This document shows positions 56,175-64,000 of a DNA stretch of 64,000 nt, piece after piece. The translations under genes and the position numbers were made by a program. Every line of letters begins with the position of its first letter. Within the stretch, counting starts at the first letter, position 1. The notes beneath the pieces are model-generated. The model was not told the origin of the DNA and searched no databases. It worked only from the letters and a program-made list of their open reading frames with translations. The stretch lies in NCBI GenBank assembly GCA_030998225.1, contig JAPYXD010000710.1, positions 32,875,501 through 32,939,500 on the forward strand. Direction: 5' to 3'. The DNA is from Diplolepis rosae. Lineage: Eukaryota > Arthropoda > Insecta > Hymenoptera > Diplolepididae.

Positions 56175-57755
56175 GATTTGTGATTGTTTAAATTTCAGTT
56201 ATTTTTTATTTTTTAACGAAATTTCACGTTTTTCGCTTATATCTTTGATCCTTTTTATTTTATCGGAAAATAGTTTGATAAATTTTTTTTCCTCATAAAA
56301 AACCTTACACAACTAAATGCTGACCGTAAAAAATATTAATTAGGTCAAAAGTTATGAATAAAAATAGATAATGTTTATGACGTTTAAATAAACAATCATT
56401 TACTATTTGATATGATTTACTCATATCGCGCCGTTCAACAACGTGGAGTCGGGAAGTTTGTTAGTTTATGACTTATGGCCTTATAAACAAATTAATAAAC
56501 AATTAACCTGTACCAACCTGAGAAGTAGATATGGTGATGCTGATTTTTTTATCGATAGATTTCACTACTTTACATTGAAAATTGTCATTGTTTAATGCAA
56601 AAATTCAATTTTGCAACTAGGGGAAATTTGTTTATAAATTTCTTCGTTGCAAAATGCATTTTTCCAAGTGCTCAACTCAATTTTCATAACTTTTTATTGT
56701 GTAGATTGACAGTGTATGAAAAGAGCTTTCATTTTAAAAAAAAGTTCAAGATTCATTAAGAAACAATGGAAATACAGTGCGATGAAGTTTTTGCTCAATT
56801 GTTCAACAAATTTAACGACTAGCGAAAAAAAAATATATGTCGATAATTTGTAGATTAAGTACTTTTATAAACTGTAAACAACAAATTCCCCGTGGAAATA
56901 TTCACTGAAAAAAAATTCATCAAAATCAACGGAGCAAGATAATTTATTTTTTACATGTATATTTACATTTCTACTCCTATCGTAAATTAAATCTAAAGAT
57001 TTTATTAACCATACACAATTTTATCGTTGCATAAAATGTTCAATGCTTTAGAAAAATATATATGTCAGAATTTGTTGAACAATTTAGCAAAAACTTCATC
57101 GCACTGTATCTCCATTGTTTCCTAATGAATCTTGAATTTTTTTTTTTTAATGAAAGCTCTTTTCATACACTTTCAATGTACGCAATAAAAAATTTTGAAA
57201 ATTAAGTGTAACACTTGGAAAAATGCATTTTGCAACTAAGAAATTTATAAACAAATTTCCCTTAGTTGCAAAATTGAATTTTTGCATTAAACAATGATGT
57301 TTTTTAATGTAAAATATTGAAATCTATCGATGAAAAAATCAGTATCACCATATCTACTTCTCAGGTTGGTACAGGTTAATTGTTTATTAATTTGTTTATA
57401 AGGCCATAAGTCATAAACTAACAAACTTCCCGACTCCATGTTTTGCACACATAACTGTCGACAATAATAAGAAATATTCGGACGTTGTTGAACGGCGCGA
57501 TATGAGTAAATCATATCAAATAGTAAATGATTGTTTATTTAAACGTCATAAACATTATCTATTTTTATTCATAACTTTTGACCTAATTAATATTTTTTTA
57601 CGGTCGGCATTTAGTTGTGTAGGGTTTTTTATGAGGAATAAAAATTTATTAAACTATTTTCTGATAAAATAAAAAGGATCAAAGATATAAGCGAAAAACG
57701 TGAAATTTCCTTAAAAAATTATAAATAACCGTAATTTAAACAATGACGTTCATTG
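56175..57755. repeat. 1.58 kb palindrome with ~700-bp arms
   Basis: From outside in, the arms pair GAAATTTCACGTTTTTCGC / GCGAAAAACGTGAAATTTC, TACTCATATCGCGCCGTTCA, CCGACTCCA, AACCTGTACCAACCTGAGAA and further blocks to a spacer near 56860-57060. The right arm has about 40 bp (57440-57480) missing from the left. Axis near 56963. No transposase; the minus-strand frame at 57287-57514 lies within an arm and is disrupted in the other arm. Confidence 0.85.
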
Positions 57756-58561
57756 ATTTTACACCACGGGAAAAGATATATTGTTTCACTTATTTTTTGA
57801 CGCCTAAACTCAATTTTTCAGCCTGCTCCAAAAAAACATCGCGCTTTTCACTAAATCGCCTGGACTACAAGTAAATAGCCTTGTTAGACTCATCAGCTAA
57901 TATATCAATAAATTTCATGTAATAAATGCAAAAGCGATAATTTACCAAAATCGTAAAACGAATAATAATTCGCACACAGAAAAATAAGCTTGAGACAATT
58001 TTCTCAACTTATAGCAAAATTGGGACACATGGACAAATTAAAGATTATTTAATGCTATTGTAATAGTTCGTGACGTACAAAATGTTAATGAATGCATCAC
58101 AGTTCGGCAGACTTTAAAAATGTAGAGTAAACTTCCAAAATATACATTACAATAATATTAAATAGTCTCCAACTTGTTTATATTTTCCAACTTTGCTTGT
58201 GTGAGTTTGGGTAGTTGATTTGAGTTCAACTTCTACCTTACCAGCACTATTTGAAGAGATTTTTTCTCTAAATATTAAAATTTAAGAATTTATAGACCTT
58301 TCTTAGTACCTTTCTTTAATTTCTCAAATTTTCAAGTCGATATCTCATTCTGCATGCACATAAGTTTATAGACAAAAAACCACAGTAAGATAAGAATCTA
58401 ATCGAATATTAATTTACTTACAAATTAGTAATGTCAACACAGATACTAAGAACTTCATTTTCGTATTCTTGCTTTTTTAACAGACAACACACATATTATA
58501 TTAAACTCCTGAGCATGCAAAAAACAAACTGATTTGTTTAGAAATAATTGGTTCATATATA
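57756..58561. other. Intergenic, no gene recognised
   Basis: A possible weak hairpin at 57970-58200 (CACACAGAAAAATAAG at its start) was not firm enough to call. Confidence 0.45.
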
Positions 58562-58591
58562 CGAGGTCTGTTCAAAAAATAAGGTGAATTT

Positions 58592-59253
58592 TCATTTTTT
58601 TTGAAAAATATCCCCCTCAGATATAATACACTTGTGCCAGCGTTTTTTCCAATCATCGAAGCACTTCTGATATGCACTTTTTGGAATGTCCTTAAGCTCT
58701 CTCAGCGATTCGGTTTTTATCTCCTCAGTCGTGGCAAAACGCCGTCCTTTCATGAGTCTCTTCAATCTTGGGAACAGGAAAACATCAGAGGGGGCTAAAT
58801 CTGGTGAATGCGGTGGGTCAGGCATGATTACGGTGTTGCTTTTGGCCAAAAAATTACGAACAAGCAATGACGAGTGAGCAGGTCAAAATTCAGTAATTTT
58901 GGATCAAACTTCGCTGCTACACGCTTTAAACCCAAAATATCCGAAAAAATTGCATGGCATAAGCCAACCGATATGCCGACATCCTCAGTAACTTCTCTAA
59001 TAGTGATTAGACGATTCTCCATAACAATTTTCTTCACTGCTTCAGTGTTTTTATTGGTTGTTGACGTGCTGGGCCGTCCAGGGCGAGCGTCGTCATTCAC
59101 CTCTTCTCGACCTTCTGTGAAGAGCTTGTACTAATTGTAAACACTTTTTTGACTTACAGTACACTCACCGTATGCCATTTTTAACATTTCAAGTGTTTTT
59201 GAGCACTTAATTCCATTCTTTACACAAAATTTGATGCATATTCTTTGATCCAT
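58592..59253 (-). pseudogene. mariner transposase relic
   Basis: Reading starts at the ATG at 59253 (MDQRICIKFCVKNG...). A TAG at 59131-59133 interrupts VYN*YKLF where mariners usually have Trp. DDARPGRPSTS and the second helix-turn-helix (ITIREVTEDVGIS) follow. Near 58870 an internal deletion joins LLNFD directly to AHSSLLVRNFLAK in another frame, removing the first two catalytic Asp regions. The third (PHSPDLAPSD) and the C-terminal YQKCFDDWKKRWHKCI remain. It cannot be active. Mariner transposases cut and paste DNA at TA; this copy could at most be moved by another source. Confidence 0.92.
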
Positions 59254-59356
59254 TTTTTTCGACAGCAGAAAATCGCCAACACACGCAAAACACTTCTAAC
59301 CTTTATGCCTCTCACAAAAAAACAAAGAATGCTATATTGCTGAAACTGTGAACATA

Positions 59357-59802
59357 CACTAGGAAAAAAAATCCGTCAGGTTATACAGAAAATTCCGTTA
59401 CATTGACGGAAAGGAGCATCGGCGCCTTTACAACGTTAGGTTAACGTGCTGCCACCGCCAATGTAGCGTTGAAAACTCACGTTAATCCAGCTATGTCAGC
59501 CCCGTCAATTCACCGGGAATGTTAACGCTGGAACGCCATGTGATTTGAAAATATTACACGTTGACGCTTTTTAATATCCATAATGAAATTGGCAGTGCTT
59601 TGCTTTTAAATACCAATATATAATTAGGAAAACATTTATTAGGTGGACAAAAGAATTGAAAAGAACAATCGCAAGTATTGCCACAGCTGATCATTTTTGG
59701 GTGATTTTACGTTGACTCTACCGTCAGTGCAACATTGAATAGCACCGGTGAATTGGCGACGGGACTCCTTTCCGTTCATTTTACCATGTTTTTTTCCCAG
59801 TG
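59357..59802. repeat. 446-bp TA-flanked element nested in the mariner
   Basis: CACTAGGAAAAAAA at the start, TTTTTTTCCCAGTG at the end, TA at 59355-59356 and 59803-59804. Inner words ACGGAAAGGAG and AATTCACCGG occur in both halves in inverted orientation. Interior is GC-richer than its surroundings (CGTTAACGCTGG-like words) and non-coding. Confidence 0.75.
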
Positions 59803-59906
59803 TACATTCGGGACAAGTGTGCCAACATAGGAAAATAAATCGAAAATCGAATGTACATAGCCCGCGAAATTTGAAAATCCACCTTACTTTTTGAACAGAC
59901 GTCGTA

Positions 59907-60783
59907 GTCTAGCTTTGATAGCTAACAACACTCTCACCATAGACATTCTACCACTGCATATTACATCGTAGCTTGAGCAGGCAAATCTGGGCCAATCAAA
60001 CAGCGTGTCGTGTCTCATACATTCATGGTGGGACACGGATAGAAATTTGAAGGTTGGAAATACAATTTTTCATGGTAAACCAGAACCATTAGGAATTTCT
60101 GCCAGTTAGTCCCAAAAATATGCTACTTAATATAACACGTTTCGGGAAATATCACCAAGAATTATGGTAAAAATTGAAAATTCATGTGCCAACTTTTTCT
60201 TGGACAAAATATGCCTATAAAGTTGTGTACAGCGAGAAAAATCTCTTCCGAATTTCGCATAAATCTGAATTTACTAAAATCGCATAATATTCGTTTTACT
60301 TTTGTTGCACAAATTTAAGCGAATTTCGTATGGACATCAGTATGCCAAAATAGCAAAGCCGATATACCAAATTCGTTGCAGTGGCATACTAAGAAAGCAC
60401 ACGAAAATGAAGAGATTTTTTTCGGTGTATGCATATCTTTCGCGTTTACATTATAAGACATTCAATAGGTTAAAATATTACTTTCACGTATTTAAGGAAT
60501 ATTATAATCGTAACGTTCGAAAAAAAATATTTCTTGAATTTGAAATTATTACCATCGGAGATGGTAAAATCCACTTTTATTGATTTGACTTTCTAAGCCT
60601 TACTGTAGTCGAAATATTAGAATTCTTGAAAGTGAAACGTGCCCATCATAGATGGTAAAGATTTGCCTCAGTGTTTGCATTTCCAAACACGCGCTGAATC
60701 CAAACCTCTGCTCTATACGGTAACGTATATTTACATCAGAAGATTCGGTAAAATTATATGAATGCTGCTATCATGTCTTATTA
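59907..60783. other. Intergenic, no gene recognised
   Basis: No supported gene. The open frame at 60302-60583 has no recognised motif, signal peptide or promoter. Confidence 0.5.
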
Positions 60784-61248
60784 CACAGGTCTGCAAGGTT
60801 TTGTTGTTGAACTGTAAATTCTTATTCACAGACCATCAAAACCTGCAAGCACAAATTTTCGAGATAAATTTTCGAATGCAGAATGGTATGCACCAAAGAG
60901 TGAATGTGAATGCTCATAAGGTTGTTCGGATAAATGTCAAAACTTGACATGGCCGTATCTCTGTGAAAAAAAATTACTCGTGACTGTTTAATAGCTCATT
61001 TTGAAGGGAAAGAGTAGTGCTAAACGATGAAATTTGAGAAAAAAACCAAAAAAATTTCTTGCGCCCTGTACATAACCTCAAAAGTAGCGAAAAACCCCAT
61101 TCTTCGAGCACTTAACCTCAAATATCTCAAAATCCTGACGTGATAGGCTGATTCTGATTTCGGATTCGGATCCTATGTCAAAAATTACCCCGGAAATGAT
61201 CTTTCGTTTTCCAACAACAAATGCAAACCCATTATTTGCAGACCTGTG
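60784..61248. repeat. 465-bp element with CACAGGTCTGCAA ends and 6-bp target duplication
   Basis: CACAGGTCTGCAA at 60784-60796 and its exact complement at 61236-61248. TTATTA directly outside both ends (60778-60783 and 61249-61254) is a good target-site duplication. The interior has no transposase. Confidence 0.8.
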
Positions 61249-61332
61249 TTATTAGACTCAAATTTCAGACAGACAGCGAGTAATGATTGACATAATAAAC
61301 TTTACTAGTATGATGGGACTTTTTCACAACTT

Positions 61333-61416
61333 TTTCTAATAGTTCTGGTTTACTCTCTAAAATGGTACTTCTTCTCACGAAACGTAATACATTCAGCCAA
61401 CTAATTTCTTTCCGTG
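61333..61416. repeat. Partial relative of the 36580 element
   Basis: AGTTCTGGTTTACTCTCTAA, ATGGTACT and AATTTCTTTCCGTG match the right half of 36580-36794. No left half found. Confidence 0.6.
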
Positions 61417-61571
61417 GACTATACAAAGGATCGCAAGATGCAAATTTTTAAAAAGTGCTTGATTAGTCCTGTCATGGTATATACAAAAAAATACCCCCAA
61501 GATGTGCAATAAATCGAGGACCATTTATATTTAAGGGTGACAGCATGATATCCCGATTCATTTTTCACCCC

Positions 61572-62512
61572 CTGTTTTTTCAATGGGATGGCCGCTATAT
61601 TGAATTTAAAAGGTGAAAGCGATTATCTCGGTAATTATGTATCCAATAATGCTTTCAATCCCGCGTTTTCGTACACTTTCAGCCTTCCGCTATGTTCTTT
61701 GTCTTTGATGTCAAATTCACCTTTCTTAAATTTTTGAAACCACTCACGACAACTTCTCTCACTCAAGGCAGCCTCACCATATCTTTCCACAAGCAATCGA
61801 TGCGCCTCAGCTGCAGATTTCTTCAAATTGAAGAAGTAAATCAAAAGTTCCCGCAAATCACGCTTATTCGGCTCAAAACTTGACATTTTCGTACACAAAT
61901 GAATATATTATACTGATAGAAATTCACTAATATTTTAAGGTTATGTTGTTGAGAGATGTCCAACCTTACGACAGTGACGTTTTACATCTTTCAATTTTAA
62001 CCAAAACTTACTGGTGACGCCAACTTTTGTCAAACGGCGGAAACTTATTTGTACACCTAATATAATATTTTTCTTTATAAATTATACGTCACTAAAGTTC
62101 CGCAAGAAGAGGTTGGACATTTTTTTTCTTTCTCCAGGGCAAAATATTTGTCTGACGTTAAAAAAGGGAATATAGTCGATCCGAACTCTACGATGAGATT
62201 GATATACACTACATTACGTACGAAATAAACAAAATTGTTAAAAACTCATGAAAATTATATTTATTTTACATCATGTAACTAATCAAACAATTGACTGTTT
62301 GACTTTTGGCGCTCTCTAGAACCGATATTTTTCACAAAAAAAAATATGAAAGATGAAATTTATAGAATATTTCAAAACCTACAAATTTTATACTAACCAT
62401 TTTTAACATCAGACAAATATTTTGTCCTCTAGATAAAAAAAAAATATTTAAACGAAGATAATCGCATTTACCCCTTAAATTCAATATGGCGGCCAATTTA
62501 TTGACAAAACAG
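61572..62512. repeat. Inverted repeat enclosing a mariner fragment
   Basis: 61572-61630 and 62452-62512 are near reverse complements (CTGTTTT.TCAAT, GGCCGC.ATATTGAATTTAA, GCGATTATC). A second inner pair is 62131-62165 with 62401-62432 (CAAAATATTTGTCTGA.GTTAAAAA). The mariner fragment lies between the outer arms, indicating nested insertions. Confidence 0.65.
61635..61898 (-). pseudogene. mariner transposase N-terminal fragment
   Basis: Minus-strand frame whose probable start is the MSSFEPNKRDLRELLIYFF... Met near 61886. It covers only the first helix-turn-helix of a mariner transposase (ERYGEAALSERSCREWFQKF, FDIKDKEHSGR) and stops after ~83 residues, far short of the usual ~340-350. The terminal sequence upstream reads TTAGGTGTACAAATAAGTTT from 62060 leftwards on the minus strand, a plausible mariner end. 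A ~90-bp copy of this 5' region is at 32827-32918. It belongs to a different mariner from the one at 58562. Confidence 0.85.
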
Positions 62513-63059
62513 TAGATTTAAAATTTAAAATTGATTAAATCTCGTTTGGCAGAATAAAAATCTCGAGAAAGCTTGTATATTGTTCAAGTTTGAGGAGATC
62601 CGCTACCTTTATTTGGTATATTTTTGATTTTTTGACATTTTCCAAAAATGTTATTTTTTAATTTTTTATACTTTTCTGAGTATGTGTGTAAATTTTCAAG
62701 AAAATCTAATTTTTTTCTTGGAAAAATAAATAAAATTCAAAGTTACTAAGATTTACGAATAACGCGTTTTTAACGAAAATTAGCTTTTTACACAAAATAC
62801 TTTCTTTATTTATTTACTAATATTGTGTGTACTGTACAAACATTACAGGAAAAGAGTGAAGTCTGCCCAGCTTGCAGAGAAAGAGAACAAAATTGCTGAA
62901 GAAAGAATCATGTATGGAGCAGGGGAGTTTTGATAGTGAGTATTAAGGCTTTACTACAAGACTTTACTTGAATCTCCGTTTCCGCAAGCTGTTATTTTCC
63001 GTGTTTGTTGTAACATATGTTTAAATAAAATCTAAAGTATTAGACACAGGCCTTTGAAA
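62513..63059. other. Intergenic, no gene recognised
   Basis: 62580-62640 contains GGAGATCCGCTACCTTTA, a reversed relative of the AAAGGTGGCGGATCC stretch near 22845. Otherwise nothing recognised. Confidence 0.45.
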
Positions 63060-63270
63060 TTTTTACCATTTCTTTTCTGTTATATTATCAATATTTTTGC
63101 ACATGGAAAGCACTAGAGCTAAAAAAATGACTACAAATTTTTTTGGGATATTTTTATTAATTTTTTAAATTTTATTTGTAGCTTTTTTCCGATCATTTTA
63201 CCTTATTTTTACATACCCAAAAAGTTGCTACATATTATAAGGAACAAAATAAAAAAAAGAATCATGATAG
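63060..63270 (+). repeat. Second copy of the dispersed repeat at 4730-4950
   Basis: Shares GAAAGCACT.GAGCTAAAAAAAT, AAAAAGTTGCTACA and AAGGAACAAAA, then continues A-run and GAATCATGA without interruption. It serves as an uninterrupted comparison for the target of the giant foldback. Confidence 0.65.
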
Positions 63271-63455
63271 GGGAGAAGCGGCGAAATTGGCGCACCTAAT
63301 AGAAAGTGCGAGTTTAAAAAGAAAGTATATGACTAAAAATTATGAAAAAATATTTATTTAATAGCTGGATATCTTTTCTATACTTTCCAATGGATAAAGA
63401 TTGCATTGGAAATTATTAAAGCAGGTTTTTATGCAGATTTCCGAAGGACTGCACC

Positions 63456-63493
63456 TGCGTCAATTTACCCGCCATGTCGGGTAAATTGACGCA
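63456..63493. repeat. Perfect 16-bp-arm hairpin
   Basis: TGCGTCAATTTACCCG, 6-nt loop CCATGT, then CGGGTAAATTGACGCA. Related words GGCGAAATTGGCGCAC occur at 63279-63294. Possibly the end of an unrecognised element. Confidence 0.75.
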
Positions 63494-64000
63494 CTAATAT
63501 TATAATCTTCTCTTGCCACGTATTAGTTATATTTTCATAGATTTAGAATTACATTTCAGTAGCAAAGGTTGATGAAAAGAGGTAGTTATAATTTGAAACT
63601 AAATTTGAGATAGTATATCAAGATATGTGAAGTTTTTTATACCTTTATTCACATAAACCAGCCAAAGTTAAAATATATTTTATATTTGTATAATAAAATA
63701 CTGGCAATTGTGGATATTTAAGTGAATATTCAAATTGAAATCATTTTTATAGAGAATTATTTGAATTGGTAATCAGAAGTATATACAATTATTAACTTTA
63801 GAAGACTTATAAATAATAGAAACAATCAATCAAAAATACAAATTTTTTACTTACATTGCTTTCACATCTTAAAATCGAGAAAACTTTCAAAACACTGTCA
63901 GACTGCAAATTAATTATTAAAAATCGCTTTTAAAATGCCTTAATACCTCAAACTTAAAAAAAAAATTTAACCACTGATTGTTCAAATGAATATAACCTTA
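63494..64000. other. Window end, no gene recognised
   Basis: AT-rich; no supported feature. Confidence 0.5.

Larger units (their letters stand above)
58562..59904 (-). mobile_element. mariner element, internally deleted, with nested insertion
   Basis: Terminal inverted repeats CGAGGTCTGTTCAAAAA..TAAGGT (58562) and its near-complement ending at 59904 are bounded by the mariner target duplication TA (58560-58561 and 59905-59906). The total of 1343 bp includes a 446-bp insert at 59357-59802, so the mariner part is ~900 bp and non-autonomous. Confidence 0.9.

Noticed and set aside
57287..57514. 75-codon minus-strand open frame in the 1.58 kb palindrome
   Set aside because: The mirrored arm lacks part of it and no domain is recognisable.
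57970..58200. Possible additional CAC..AGAAAA hairpin element
   Set aside because: The inverted similarity is too weak and no right end is visible.

Overview
The window looks like insect chromosomal DNA. It is strongly AT-rich with large intergenic spaces, short intron-bearing genes with TATA boxes, TCAGT/TCATAG-type start sites and AATAAA signals, several small secreted low-complexity cuticular protein genes, one chymotrypsin-fold gene, and arthropod-type mobile elements (mariner, Penelope-like, many small inverted-repeat elements). The Ala/Pro/Val-rich 'APKPG' cuticular proteins would suit a hymenopteran, but the sequence alone does not prove the order.

Layout. 364-4262: Gly/Tyr-rich cuticular gene with a four-codon first exon and a 3.2 kb first intron. 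4994-22632: a giant foldback structure. Two apparently identical ~1 kb outer arms enclose ~15.6 kb of satellite that changes orientation at 12723/12724. A hammerhead-like motif sits just inside each end, pointing outwards. 22934-26739: a hairpin element, then a TA-flanked inverted-repeat element containing a frameshifted Penelope-like retroelement (reverse transcriptase plus GIY-YIG). 28963-29457: an Ala/Pro/Val-rich cuticular gene. 31425-31546: a tRNA-like cloverleaf on a longer stem. 32012-35557: a four-exon serine protease homologue whose catalytic Ser motif reads GDGGSP, followed at 37749-37932 by a dead partial paralogue. 36294-45441: gene-poor DNA with many TA-flanked hairpin elements and a tandem duplication carrying a Penelope-type solo insert. 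46116-53932: three more cuticular genes (one on the minus strand); the two plus-strand ones are duplicates sharing promoter blocks. 56175-57755: a 1.6 kb palindrome. 58562-62060: an internally deleted mariner with a nested element, a 6-bp-TSD element and a second mariner fragment.

How parts relate. The cuticular genes appear to be dispersed members of related small secreted cuticle families, each with its own TATA promoter; there is no operon-like organisation. Most of the rest is repeats. The most unusual object is the 17.6 kb foldback. Its terminal RNA-like motif recurs in an independent 316-bp insert at 40347-40662 with a 14-bp target duplication, and the two motifs differ by compensatory changes in the helices that can be drawn. 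This ties the foldback to a Penelope/retrozyme-like lineage rather than to an ordinary DNA transposon. All repeat matches and boundaries were read by eye and may be off by a few bases.
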